Assembly: GCA_036571765.1 (NCBI GenBank)
Contig: BROE01000001.1
Coordinates: 2,365,573-2,429,572 of the forward strand
Origin: Plecoglossus altivelis
Lineage: Eukaryota; Chordata; Actinopteri; Osmeriformes; Plecoglossidae
Length of the DNA: 64,000 nt
Reading direction: 5' to 3'
The stretch's first letter is position 1, and every line of letters starts with the position of its first letter. Positions 24,885 through 37,679 of the stretch are shown here, piece by piece. Made by a program: the position numbers and the translations under genes. Under the pieces are notes generated by a model. It did no database searches and was not told the DNA's origin. It saw only the letters and a list, made by a program, of their open reading frames with translations.

Positions 24885-27497
24885 CTATTTGCAGGTGTGG
24901 ACATCGTACACGCGTACGCACTCCTGGCAGCTGACATAACAGCACCAGTGGAAGATACAGTGACACTTCTCCTTGCGTTTCTCAGTCCGGGTGTTGTGGC
25001 CCCGCCCGCAGCACAGCAGGTCGCAGCCATCGATGCCATGGGATGTGAGGTTGCAGGCACGGTCGCGAGTCCCGAAGGAGCCTGTTTCAGCGTTGGGCTC
25101 GCAGAAGTTGGGCGAGCTCTCGTAGTACACCAGGTCACGCTCTGTGGGGGGTTTGAAGAAAGTGTATCTGGGTCGTAGGGTCTCCACCCAGCCCCTGGAC
25201 TCCTTGTGCTTTTCCACCACCATCTCGGAGGCGCTGTCGTACTTGTCCTTCATGTAGTCCCCAATGACCCGGAAGTCAGGCTGCGACCACCAGCAGGTCT
25301 TCACCTCGCAGCTGCCTGACAGGCCGTGGCACTTGCACTTCAGGAACATGTTGTCATTCAGGGACTGGCAGGAGAGAGAGACAAATATAAACGTCAAACT
25401 ATAGTTAAAGCTTTGCTGCTGTTTACATCGTATAATGTACACCAACGGGATGTTAGGTATACGAGGCTCCCATTGAAACTGAGCAAAGAACTGTCTCACC
25501 GTTCTCCCTGCCTCGTTGTTGTGGCGGTTCATGGCTGAACGGGCGTCGGGCCTGTTCTCCCTGGCGTCTGCAAACTCCCTTGACACCATGCTGCCAAACT
25601 CCACATCCTCGCTGCAGCCGCCCCACTTCCAGCCCTCCCCCGGCGGGCCCTTGTGACGGGTGTCACAGCCACAGATGGTGGCAGATCCGTCCGCGCATGA
25701 GCGGGTTACCGCAAATGCCACCCCGGCTGAGGCGATGGCGTGGACAAAAGCGGACTCTCGCGTGGCTGAGGGGAGACAATTTCATGTCAGAAAATGGCAA
25801 ACAATAAACAAACCATTGATATTCAACCCATGTAAGCATACATTATCTGGCTTCAGGGTTATGAGAAGATGCAAGGATCTGATGTTGATACAGGAATGAA
25901 TGTTATACATTGATAAAAGCCAAAAACAACATGTATCTCAACAAGATGCTGGTAATCTGTTAAGGCAGATGCTTGCTATTTCTGTCTTTCCTGCAGACAC
26001 CACTCTTTTCTGTACCATCTTGCATGCAGTCAATATCACAGCCCATCCAGGGGAAACTCAAACAATTAGGTTAGGTCGGAGTTAGGTCTGGCAAAACAAT
26101 TGCCAGACCTATCTCTATCCAACAATACAATAATCCAGACATGAATTGGATCTGTCCCTTATGGGCGGTGAGATTTTGTCTATCTACTGAGCCATGCAGA
26201 TTTGTGGGAGATAAATTGTTGAGTGAAGGAAACATTTTTTTTAGAAGTAGTTAAAGGTTAAAGGTGGTAAGATGGTGGGTGTATGGATTCATTGAGCCCA
26301 GCCCAGACTCCGTCCTGCCCTCTGCCTGTCTGAATATAGGGCTTGCCAGAGAGGTTTTACTGCTGCACTTGTCTGTCTGGCATAGCTTACTGATGATTCA
26401 GAGAGGATCAGGGACTACCTGGGAGATGACAGGGACAGACACGTCTGACAGGCCTATGATTAAGAGAATCAATTAAGCTTTAGATAGGTTAGGATGTGAT
26501 GCTGTGGCACCCTCAGATACGTAAGGAGAGTAACCTGAACCTGCGAACGAAATGATTTTGGAACATCCATTGAAGAATAGTAAAAGTCTGACATAGAGTT
26601 GCTTATCAAACGTTCCTGTTCCCTAAGCTTCTCTTCTCAGGAACTCCATTATGACACCAAGGTTTCCCTGCATTGGTGTACTTAAGTCTTGTATGGTCTT
26701 GTACACCAACAAGAACAGAGCGAGATATACAAAGAGAAGTAGTGGGAGAGAGGGATGACAAGAGTGAAGTAGAAAAAGTGAGTGTGAATATAGAATACAT
26801 ATGATATGGACAAAAGAGTAAATAGAACGTTGACCAAGACACTGAGAGATTTGTTGGGGAGTGCAAGCAATGGAGGAGGAGAGAGTAAAAGGGACTGAAA
26901 GACAAAGAAAGAGAGAGAATAGAAGGAGTGCAAGGTTAAGAGGAGGGTGAACTGCTCCCTTGAAACAGGTTTCAACCAGTCTGAGGACGAAAGGGCACAA
27001 AGAACAATGATGCAAAAGAAGTTTACTGGCTTCCTCCATCGCACATGTCTTTGGCATGACTGTAGCAGGGCTGTCACATGCCTGCACGCTTTCCTCATTC
27101 TCTGCCTGAGGCAACCACAAATCATGGCCAAATTAAATCACAATGACATGAATCATTTGTTGCACCCTAGAAGTCCCTTCCCTTCACTGCAACTTTGGAC
27201 CAGCCAGCCTGACTAGTGGAACTTCCCGCGGAACTCATTAGGTGGTCAGTGGCGAGAGGTGTGAAGGAGCGCTCCCTTTCTCTGTCAATTTAAAACCCAC
27301 TGACTCTCCCACTTTTATGATCAGGAAGCCAATAAAGTGTAGGTCAAACCCTTCAGCCCGACTGACCACGGTGCTGTGAAGCCAAGGAAGTTGGGGGTAG
27401 GGGTGAAGAGAGAGGGAGGGGGGCTAGGGGAGAGAGGGCAAGTGAGGAGAAGTAGATTATCCAAAGACAAGATGAGAGAAAAGGAGTGTGTGTGTGA

Positions 27498-27531
<34 letters not shown>

Positions 27532-30500
27532 GGGGGCGGGGGTGTTCTGTTTCTGTCACCTTGGGTTGAGTCTAGCAGAGTTTACCTGGGAACATAATGT
27601 GTTGGGCATGGTGTGAGTTTGAGTTGTTGATGTACTGGTGGTGTGTGGTGTGCGTGTGTGTGGAGGTGTGTGTGTGTCTGAAGAGGGGGGGGGTCTGAGT
27701 GGACTGACCGCTTGTGATAGCCCCACCTCCGCCCAGCTCTGCCGGACCCTGGCATGGCAAGTGGTCCCTGCAACCTGCTGGGGGGCTGAATTCCCTATTG
27801 TGCCTCCACTGTCACGCTACGTTAGCCCGACAATGGCCCAAGATATTTTATATGAAATTTGCCTTGGCCAGTGATTAGTGGGGACCAAGTTAAGTCATAG
27901 CAACAGAGAACTATGTGTTGGTTGGACCCCACTTGTCGGCAGACAGGGAAATCCCTATTCAAATGGTTTAATAAAACAATCTAAAGGGCGTGTGAATGGG
28001 GAAAAGCGCTTTCTCTCCAGCTTAATCTCATGGTTGCGGAGATATTGTGCCCCTTGCGGTGCCCAGCAGGGGCTGGAGCTAAGGTCCCCCCATCAACTCC
28101 CTTAACCACACCCCTTCTTTCTTTCTTAGCCAGAGTTAATGATACACCAGAACACTAACCTCCCTCCCTCCTGCATGAAGAAACATGCATTTAATGAAAA
28201 GCGAGGACCTCTTAGCACATCCTAAATTATATCACTTTCTCATCCTGAGGTCAGGGGTCATAACCTGCATCCCCTGACCTTTTTCCTGGTTGCTTTAGTC
28301 TCAAGGAGCAAGTGGATTCTTATGGATCTGAAATATATCTTATGAGACAGAATACACCATGTTTGGCCTCACACTTCTCAATGACACCATTCACCACAAT
28401 ATTATTCCAGTCAAACTGAATCTCCTCTTGAAGTGAATGACTAACCGTGCATGTTTCTACACGTGTGACTGCCCACTGTCAGTGCTGGTCCTGAGCAGTG
28501 CTAGTTAGGCGTCATCCTGGAGCTGCCGTGTTTCAGCCACAGCCATTCACAGCCATCCTTGTCCTAGTGTAGCCCTCTCATGGGCCCTGGCGGTCTGCGA
28601 ACACCTGCATGGCCTCCTGCCCTCTGCCTTTCCTTATGGCCAGATTCCAGCAGCACTTGTTGTTACACTTTGCACTCTACGCTTATGTAAATGAATGAGT
28701 GCTGACACAGACATAATCTGCAGAAGAGCCTGTGTCGGGTTGGATAGGGAGAGAGGGAGGAATAGATAGAGGGAAAGAGGGAGATGGAAATAGAGAGAGG
28801 AAGAGAGAGATTGAGGAAGAGAGGGAAGGAGAGAGGGATAGACAGAGGGAGAGAGAGATAGAGTGAAGGAGAGAAGGAGAAAGAGGTTGCATGAAAGAGA
28901 GGGAGAGGTGATCATTACCACAGGTTGTTGCCACAACCTGCAATGAAATGTTTTACTGCATGTGTTCTGTGTGGTATATTTAGAGCCAGGACACACATTC
29001 ACAAAATGATCTCTGCCACACTGTACTCCATCAAGTACCAACACAGCACACAAGGCTTCAAACACAGGATCTGATTTGTGTACCCATCTCCAAGTTGTTT
29101 TGTGTGCAAAATGTAATTTCCTAGCTCATAATGACATCTGACCTGGAGTATCGTATTGCCATACCTTTGAAATGTTGAAATCAAACCAGCAATCTAGCTG
29201 TTACGGGACACATGCAACCCATGATGTTATGGATGCAGTTTTAGGGAGGGATGGGAGGGTGGTGAGGTGAGGGTGGTGGTGAGGTGAGGGTGGTGGTGAG
29301 GTGGGGGGTGGTGGTGAGGTGAGGGTGGTGGTGTGGTGGGGGTGGTGGTGAGGTGAGGGTGGTGGTGAGGTGAGGGTGGTGGTGGTGAGGGTGTGGTGGT
29401 GAGGTAGGTTTAGTTATGGGCTGAGAGATAGGCAAAAGGCCTCTGTTCTCTTCTCCCCCCGCTCCTTAGAGAAGCATAAGGACTAACACACATCCGTCTG
29501 TGCTGCAGACAAACATACACTGGCAGGGACAACAGGCCTCATGCACACAGACAAACACGAGCATCAATCACAACAGACAAAATGAGAGTCCTCTCCTATT
29601 AAGCCCTAACAAAGGGCTCTGAGCCCTCGAGTCACTCTCTCTCTGGACCCTGACAAAGACACTTAATCCAGCCACTTTGACCTCTCACATTATTAAGGGC
29701 TTCAGTGACCTTAATCCAATCAAAATGATTTACTAAAGCTCAGACCCTAAGAGTAGCCATCTCCTCTTTCCACTTGGTGCCCCTGCAATTTAGACTAGGG
29801 AGGGGAAAGCAATGGGGAAGATGTGATGGTATTTTACATCACAATGGGGTGGGGAGTATGAACCCACATCTTTTACCCACCTACAGGATCTGAGGTCTTC
29901 TCCATCAGTGGAATATCAGGGTCAGGAGTTTTTAAAAAGTGATTACCCCAACTAACCCTGTCTTGGTACACGTTGGTCCTCTCCACAGTCCTTGGCAGGT
30001 TAAGAACCCCCTTGATGCACAAACACACACACACACACACACCACAACCTGCCTCACCCCCTCAGACCCCTCCACCCCCCTCCACAGCCCTTCCCTCAAC
30101 CCAGGCCTGCTCTCTACCTGTCCCCATGTCCCTGACATGTAGCTGGTCCTGAGTCCTGGTCATGCAGCTGCTTGGACAAGTATCCGCACAGCAAATAGCC
30201 TACCCTGAACAGCATGTGTGGATGGTTCAAATGAATTCCATGTTGGCGAGATACAGAAGTCCCAGAAACTGTTCTAACTCGCCTTGGTGAAGTAGCCAAC
30301 TCCTTTTTTAATAAAAAAAAAAAGTGCCCGTGAATAACTTCGCCTATGAGTGTACTTCCGAAATAGATGCTGAGGGCGATAGAGTGCAGTCAGTGGTTTG
30401 GGTTTGGAACCATGTTCTCTGAAGAGCTTCAGATGGAATCAAACACATAGGTAACACAATGCCAGGGGATTCCCTTCTTGAGAACCCCCCCCCCCACCAT

Positions 30501-33500
30501 GGACTGTTGCGCATTCTGTACAACAGCCCATGCGTACAGACTACTCGCAGCTCAGAGACTGTTTAAACAAGGATTTGAGAACAGTTCTTGAGACATTCAA
30601 AGGCAACAGAATGTTGACCGTGAGCATCGGATTGCACTGCGTGGAACATCTAATAGAAACATTGATCAATGTTGTTGACTAGTTTGTGATGAAGGAACTG
30701 GGCTTCTGTGGTCGTGGACAAAGAAACTATACCTGCTTGCTCTCATCTAGTCCGCATAAACAACAGCTGAACCCTAAGTATACTGGGTGGTATGGTATGG
30801 GGAGAGGCAATGATAGTTTTTCATTCAGCATGCCAAGCATAACCAAGGTTGAGAGCCAAGTCCATGATTATACACTAAAACCCAAGAAGCCCAAGAACAC
30901 AAAAGCAGGTATGAGGAAAAACTTCAGGCGTGCATGTCATACAGGAGAATCTTTTTTAATGTCAGGTTTAGAAAACAGAGGTTGACTGCAATTCAGACAG
31001 CCACCACTTGTAACAAGTTCTATGTACTTTGGCTTGTCACAAAAAGATGCTTCAATTTTGTCTTCAAAAACGGAGACAGGCAGTCTCCAATCCAAAGCTA
31101 TCATGATGAGCATAATTCAGTTCCAGAAATAACATGCAAATGACGGTACAAAAATCTATTTTGTGTTCTGTGGCAGTTTACCTTTATCCAACACTGGTCC
31201 AAATATGGCCAGGTTGTCATTGATGGTGGTGCAGTTCCAGCGCCGGCCCCTGAACTGGTGCTGGCACTCCTGGATGCCAATCTTCACCCCTTCCGCCACA
31301 CTCGGCATGATCTCCACATAGTTCCGGCAGAAACGCAGCTGTTTGGGCACCAGGCCGGGAATGCTGCCACAGAGGATGGGATGTGAACCCAAGGAAGAGT
31401 ACTGGTGGCCCACTGCTAAGGACCTAGAGCGGAAAACACAAGGAAATAGAGGAAACTCTGTATTATATAACTACCAATTCCCTTTGGTTGTCCCCTTTGT
31501 ATATAGATACTTTGGGATGAGCTCCTGGGTTTCAGGTTAGGTTAGTACAAAGATGCACCTCATCCCTCCATCTAACCCTGTCCTCAGCCACCTGTCCTTT
31601 GTGTGGATAGAGCGCTCAAAGGCAAGACGGGTGACAGAAAAAGATGAAAGACCCCACGATGAACCTCAGAGGGTTCGCAGACCTTTAGGTCGACCGCTTG
31701 GAAGCAGCGCCTTGTTATTAACTGTGCTACACACGTTGAACAGGCTCGTGGCTCAGTGTTGAGGGAGGGACAGCTAACCCTGCAATGGAACTTCAGAGAG
31801 AACATCAAGTAAATCTCCAAAGCCCTCCCCCTTCTTTGAGGAGGGGTTGTGGGAGGCAACAAGTGCAAACACGATCATTCCCCGATTACATCTGTGTGTA
31901 TGTGCGTCTCTCGCTCTCAATTAAGATGTTTACACCACGTAGCCATGGTTACCTGGCTAGTCTGCTGTTTCCTAACCGTGGCCTATTCGGCTGGACAACT
32001 CTGTGTTATGTAACGGTGTCGATTGTGCTGTCATTGGAATGGTTCGATCCGTAGGCAGTAGTGGACAGGGCTCAAGTAAGGTTCATTTGAACTTTGCAAA
32101 GATGCAAGGTATTATCTTTTATTATGCACAATGGTGCGTTGTTAGGAAGTCCAGAGTTTGTTCGAGTGACATTATCACCCATTTTATCTTCTGGGTGATT
32201 TCCCACTGTCATTCAGCTACATGGTAGCAGGACATGGCTGGTTGGGTTTTCTTTCTGCAGTAACCTTAGTTCCCGTTTGAGCTGACAAAATTCATGACAG
32301 TAATCTGATGATCCTTTTATGAGTGATCAAGTCAAAATAACAGGAACTTGAGTGTTTTTGTAGGTCAGCCAAAACAACACCCAGGTGGAAAAGAACTGTA
32401 CTGCTCAAATAACCCTGCTCCCTGTCTGTTGACAAGTAAAGAATGTCCCAGGTACTAATCACTGACCACAACAGGAGAACCCAGCCCTCTAGACCACAAC
32501 TGGATATCCCTTCCAGCCTCTCGTGGTGCGTAATTGTCAACTACTACTACTACTACTACTACTACTACAATTACTACAATCCCTGAATTACTCCTCTTTG
32601 GTCAAGACTGCATCTTCAAAAATGATGCTGACATTGAAAATAATTTGTGAATGAATATGTCAGCCGATGTTTACCATGCTCAGCAGGTGTGGTTTAACTT
32701 GCCTTTTGCATTTCCTTATGTATCGACTTTCAACCTCTTGTCTGTCCTTCATTGTCTACTTGTCTAGTACTTTCCAAGAAATATCCCCAAGCAAATGGTA
32801 AGGCTATGAGCAGAGATTTTGCTATATTTGCCAACTAGAACACAATTTGGCCCCCAGTTATTAATTTACAGGAAACGCAAAATGCAAGAGCTGACAGGTT
32901 AAGTTAAAATGACTAAGAGGAAATCATATTGGATTGAATTCTGCCACACCATGTCTGGGCAAATCAGTAAACAAGAAAATTCCATTTACACATTGACCTC
33001 TGTTTGGCCCCTTGTCAATCCACAACCTGAGGCAAAAAATTGAGCAGACCTTTCACAACAGACATTTAAGTCACAAGGCAGCACAGACACTTGTCCCTAA
33101 TACGCATACAGTAGCAGAACGAATAAGAATGCAAGGAGTCTACCAGTTGATGGTGAAACCAACCAAAACGAAAGCTTTGCAGGTGTGGGCAGATAAGATT
33201 GCGCTTGTTAAATAGGCGTGAAGTGAAACAAGGGCTTCCATTTTGCATTTATTCTTGAAGCAGCTTGGGATTTCTCGTTGAGTGAGACCAACAACAGGTG
33301 TCACATTTCCACCTGTTCAACATTGTTTCACTGATGCTCTGTGATAAACATCTCTCGAGACGGAGAGTGGCGTGGAACCTTTAACCAGGATGATTTGTGA
33401 TGACTTCTAGAAGTATGCCTTGGAGTATGTGGAGTACAGCATCAGAGATACATTTTAGTAGCACTGTTCCTTGACAACCATGAAATTAGTGGGCTGAGGT

Positions 33501-35911
33501 TTTTGTCTATCTTTGGCGCATTTCTATGACAAGAACTCATCTGAGAATATTCCAAATTCTACGTATCACATTCCACATGCGTAAAGACACACTTTACAAC
33601 TTGTTCCTAGATTTTGTCATCACATTAGGATGAGTGAAACTAAGCCAAAGTAAAACGGTGTTAGATTCTTTCATTGCTATAGCCAATTAACTGTCTCCAT
33701 GGTTTTACAATAAAACAATTCAAATGGGAGGGAAACACATTTCCTGTTTGTTTCTATGTGGATCTTTTCTCCTCTCATCTAAGTGTATCCAGACCAGGTT
33801 TAATGCATATTTCAGCAAGTCCATGCAGGATACCTTAGAATTACCACTTTACTTTTGGACCCTGGGGCGTTGGAGCCGACTTTGACATCAAGAGAGCATG
33901 TTTTGGAAAAGGAATGTGCGGCAAGCTTTCACCTCCAGGTATTTATCTTTTAAGGCGGGGTGGACTAGGTTGGGGGGGGGGTGGAACGAGTTGGTGGGTG
34001 GAGCCCTGTGGGGTAGGAGAGGGGTAGGTGGCAGCTTGGCTGGAGAGGAGGGTGCAGTCAGGCTATGTCACGGCAGGTCGGGAATAGACAGACATGGTTG
34101 TGTAAAGGTACCGATCCATATCCTGAACGTCTTCCAAACTGACTGCTGTCGCACAGTAGTGAAGTCTAAACCGTGAATGGCACAGGTGGCATGGCTATCA
34201 GAGGCTGCGTTGCCAGCTTCCGTCAACACCACCTAGCAACTCTTCCCAACACTGCTTGACAGCTCTTGGAAGGTTGACAAGTTATGTACATGTACCGAGA
34301 AGAAGAAAGAGAAAGAGGGTTGTTCAACTGCACAACAACAGATTTTGAACAGGGTTGAATCTTCTTGGGACACTTTTCTATTTTATGCCTCCTTTGGTTA
34401 GTGAGAATTTAAACAGATCTCTATATTACATAAGCTTAGTGGTGACTTAACATCAGCTCCCCCAGCTGGTTTCACAGGGAGGCTGTGTTCATACTAGTAC
34501 TGTGGGACACATACAGTACAAAAAGCCTAAAACAGCAGTTTTGACTTGCATGGAACTCTAGCCCACGTTGAATCAGCACCCACCCTCCATAACCAAAGCA
34601 TACATTCAAATTGATTACTCATCTCTTTGTCAGTGTCTGACCATGTGTAAGCCTGCCATCCTCTGAAATAGTAATGGCAGAAATCTGACATTTGGATTCT
34701 AACATGGTCCAACGGGAAGAAACCAAAAATATAGCTATTGACAATCCAAAAGAGATTGGGCCTTTACTTTCAGTACTGTGCTAACCCAAATCATGAGAAT
34801 CACCTTTGAGAGTTAAAGGTGCTGAGCTCTCATGGCAGGTCACTTCCCTCTGGAACCAAGTAATTGAACCATCAGCACTATACTATGACTGTATGTATTA
34901 CTGCAAGTAAATAAAAACGTTAATCAGAACAACATCTCACACTCAGTGACCCAAGACCTGAGAGTGAACTCATCATGATTATTGAGTCAGTGTCTCTCAG
35001 CGCTGTTCTTTCTCTCCAACTCCTTTAGTAAGATTTCACTCCAGCTGAGCATGTAATTAGATTCTCATCAGCATTACCACCAGGGAACATATTATCTGGA
35101 TGAAATTTGGAGACCTGACCTCAATCAGGGAGTAAAGGAGTAAACCTGGTTGATTTTAAGACCGATGCTGCATGAACCTGACCAGTCAATAAATCACAGA
35201 TTAAAATATTATAACCTTATAAATATTGTTAGTGGACCTACTACTAATAATTGTAATTGAGATTTATGCTATGACAAATATGCATTATTGATCCATATCG
35301 TACATGTTAATGATAAGAATAATGAGAATAATATAAGCCTGACAAATATGTTTAATAATTTACCTAACTAATTGTCGCATTTCATTATTTGAATACAAGA
35401 ACGTTCTAGTAAATATAAGATCAAATAACCTTACTTGTAATATGTAAAATAAATATTTACAGAAATGCACAGGAAAAATCCCCGTAAAATCTTTGCATAA
35501 TTAACCTTACAGCCTGAGCTTTCCGGCTCTGAGCTTTTGAAATCAATAGCGTCATTGACTCACGTGCTGTCTATTCTTCTAGAATTTCACTTGTCTGGCT
35601 ATTTACTCGAGCTCACAAGTCCGCCTCAGCTGGTTAACTTCAATATTGTATCACGTCAATATCGCTACAGCATAACTTAAATGGCAGGTGTCCACAACTT
35701 AATGTATTCCACCTGACAACTGTACAAAACGAATAATAACATAAACTGAAATATGGGTTAGGCCTATACTAAACATGTGCAACTATATCATATTAATCTG
35801 TTACAAGAAGGTAAGAAGGGTATCGATAAACTAAACTTACCACCAAATGGGATAACTTCCCAGAACATGCGTGAGACCACAAAGAAACAGGAAATATCCA
35901 ATACATATCAT
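24885..35911 (-). CDS. wnt3a: Wnt3a, secreted lipid-modified signalling ligand
   Basis: Ligand for Frizzled/LRP5-6 that activates beta-catenin signalling, with roles in tailbud, somite and neural patterning. Exons on the minus strand: 35841-35911, 31182-31423, 25500-25765 and 24885-25364. They total 1059 nt, or 352 aa, the same length as human WNT3A. Exon 1 encodes a signal peptide, MICIGYFLFLCGLTHVLGS, followed by YPIWW split across the first junction. It parallels human MAPLGYFLLLCSLKQALGS. N-glycosylation sites are N87 (NCT) and N298 (NLT). The palmitoleoylated Ser is S209 in CHGLSGSC. The protein ends with the Cys-rich VYDVHTCK. All junctions are GT-AG with compatible phases. Position next to arf1 and wnt9a favours wnt3a over the close paralogue wnt3, which in human lies next to WNT9B. 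Intron 3 is only 135 bp, in frame and stop-free. Confidence 0.97.
25365..25499 (-). other. wnt3a: wnt3a intron 3, 135 bp, frame-preserving and stop-free
   Basis: It has a GTGAGA donor and a CCTGCCAG acceptor. Its length is 45 codons and translation in the exon frame meets no stop, so exon 3, intron and exon 4 form one continuous open frame. The inserted peptide does not resemble any Wnt, so this is an intron, not coding sequence. Confidence 0.9.
26083..26111. repeat. 11-bp inverted repeat with 7-bp loop in wnt3a intron 2
   Basis: TAGGTCTGGCA at 26083-26093 pairs with TGCCAGACCTA at 26101-26111 around AAACAAT. After one mismatch, three more base pairs follow on the outside. It is too short for a confident microRNA precursor. 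Confidence 0.75.
27485..27542. repeat. (TG)n microsatellite ending in a G-run
   Basis: An interrupted TG repeat of about 48 bp, followed by GGGGGCGGGGG. It is embedded in a wider purine/TG-rich zone of wnt3a intron 2 that continues to about 27690. Confidence 0.85.
28743..28910. repeat. polypurine (GA-rich) tract
   Basis: About 165 bp almost entirely A and G on the plus strand, built from GAGAGAGGGA-type units. The wnt3a transcript would carry the complementary pyrimidine tract. Such tracts can form triplex DNA. Confidence 0.85.
29257..29406. repeat. 17-bp G-rich minisatellite in wnt3a intron 2
   Basis: The unit GAGGTGAGGGTGGTGGT is repeated about nine times with small variants. At least five copies are exact and one is 18 bp long. 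The G-bearing strand is the non-transcribed (plus) strand of wnt3a. Confidence 0.9.
31424..35840 (-). other. wnt3a: wnt3a intron 1 (4.4 kb)
   Basis: No gene is seen. The content is mostly unique sequence, with a (CTA)n microsatellite at 32541-32568, a run of G near 33972 and an AT-rich zone around 35200-35480. Confidence 0.8.
32541..32568. repeat. (CTA)9 trinucleotide microsatellite
   Basis: A pure trinucleotide run of 28 bp in wnt3a intron 1, followed by degenerate copies. Confidence 0.9.
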
Positions 35912-36322
35912 CCTTAAAAAAGTTTCGCAAAACATCTTCATGCAGATACGCGCGCACATATGCGCACACACGTCTTCGATGAGAGACAAAAAATCTGTGC
36001 AGACCAATAATTCTCTTATTGTCGTAAAACAAGTAATGGAGAAACTATGTTTTACGTCTAGTCGTGGCAGAACAAGGGAGCCAAATATTAAAAGTTTAAA
36101 GCAGCTTGCTTTTTAGGACCCAATCAGCAGGTATTGCCAAAGGGGAAATTCTGATGATACTGTTCCTTGCGCGCACAGTTTCTGAGTCAGGCTGAAGCCA
36201 CACAAGAGAATGAGCTAATTTTAAGAAGATAGTGTTTTAGTGCTCATTGAGACTTGGTCGCATTGGCATGCTGTGTGTGATATATAATGTTGTTTAAAGG
36301 AGAGAGGGAGGGCCCGAGGGGT

Positions 36323-36330
36323 TTTAAATA
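36323..36330 (-). promoter_or_regulatory. wnt3a: possible wnt3a TATA-like element
   Basis: The minus strand reads TATTTAAA about 410 bp upstream of the wnt3a ATG, within a GC-richer patch (about 36300-36360). If used, it would give a 5' UTR of roughly 380 nt. TATA-like sequences are common in AT-rich DNA, so this is weak. Confidence 0.25.
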
Positions 36331-37665
36331 GACATCGGAACCCCTGTGGATTGGGTAGCTATAACAACCTGTCCGGATTTCACTCCTCGGTTTGAAGCTG
36401 CTAAAATGCAGAAATAAATATGTGTGAATTGCGAAGGCCTACCATTCCGTTTTCTAATTCTTTATTTGTCTCACTATCCTATTAGGTAGACATTTCAACT
36501 TAACCTCGCAAGTTACTGATAAGTTGCAAATAGCTCGAACTATAACCTGACAGATGCAGTTCCTTGATAAACATGACAGTAGTCTAATTAACAATCACTA
36601 TTGCATCCATATAATATAGTGAACGAACAATGCATTCCAAACAGTTAAGCAAACGAAAAATATGTAGTCAGACACTTTTCCGGACACATTGTTTTTCATT
36701 ACTTATGTTTCATGTTAACTGATGTCATATCAATGCCATAACAATAATCATATATAGGCTGAGAATTACACTCTTCTTTCAACAGAAGTCTGATGTGTAT
36801 TCCTAATTGTTACTTAAGAATTAGTCCTTTGTATCCCAGTTACAATCTTAAATTACCAAAATGTATAATTACCTCTTCCCAAAACATGAAACAATATACG
36901 TAACCTTATGTTCAACTGAGGCAAACAAATGAAAAGCATTATATTTGATCACATATTTATTTCTTTGGTGTCAGAATGTCAGTGTTCGGTGTCAAGATTA
37001 TAATCTTAAACGATCGTATGATGCGGATCAGTACGGTTCCATCTCTCTCGTGCAGCCCGCGCCACTGAGTGGCAGCGTATTGGGTCTTCCTTTCTCAATG
37101 TCAAGAGGCTGTTGATAGGTGATCTAATAGAATGTGGACCAGTCGTTTTCATTGACATCAGAAAGAAATGCCTTGCATGCTACATAATCACCATCTTGAG
37201 TGATGTAATTTACCATGTATATCAGAATCAATTAACGAGTTCAATAAATAAAGCAAATCAAATGTGTGGATAGGTAATCCAAATATTGTTTTCACCTCAA
37301 AATAATCTTTCATTCATTATCGTTTCTTGTATTTCCTGTCCAGATGTGTGCAGCAGTCTCTCTTTGTGTATTTAGTGAGTGCAAAATGAGTACAAAGTAG
37401 CCATCAAGCCAGTTTAAAAATGTTTATAACATATGAACAGACAAATCCATCCTGTCCAGTTCACACGATATCTGATCATGTGGAATGTTTTGTTAGTGTC
37501 TTATTGTGTGACACACTTTCTATCTCTCATCCATTCATTTTAAAATAGTTGTGTGTGCTTGTGAGATGTATTTTATGGGTCTACCAATGGGCAGGGTCAG
37601 AGACAGTAATGGAAGCAAGGCAAAGATTCTCACCTTCCAGCAAGCCTCTGAAGTTTGTAGTTTTA

Positions 37666-37679
37666 CTGCTATCTGGTGG
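37666..37679 (-). promoter_or_regulatory. CTCF-like motif, reverse
   Basis: On the plus strand CTGCTATCTGGTGG agrees with 13 of 14 positions of the reverse-complemented CTCF core. It lies about 1.4 kb upstream of the possible wnt3a promoter and points back towards wnt3a. Confidence 0.33.

Larger units (their letters stand above)
25766..31181 (-). other. wnt3a: wnt3a intron 2 (5.4 kb), repeat-rich
   Basis: No gene is seen inside. It holds an imperfect hairpin at 26083, purine- and TG-rich tracts at 27380-27690, a long polypurine tract at 28743, a 17-bp minisatellite at 29257, a (CA)n at about 30015 and a run of 13 C near 30487. Confidence 0.8.

Noticed and set aside
26623..27131. 165- and 149-codon overlapping minus-strand open frames in wnt3a intron 2
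   Set aside because: They overlap each other in different frames, are dominated by Leu/Ser from a purine-rich plus strand, and match nothing known.
29241..29435. His/Pro/Thr-rich minus-strand open frame
   Set aside because: Pure translation of the 17-bp minisatellite.
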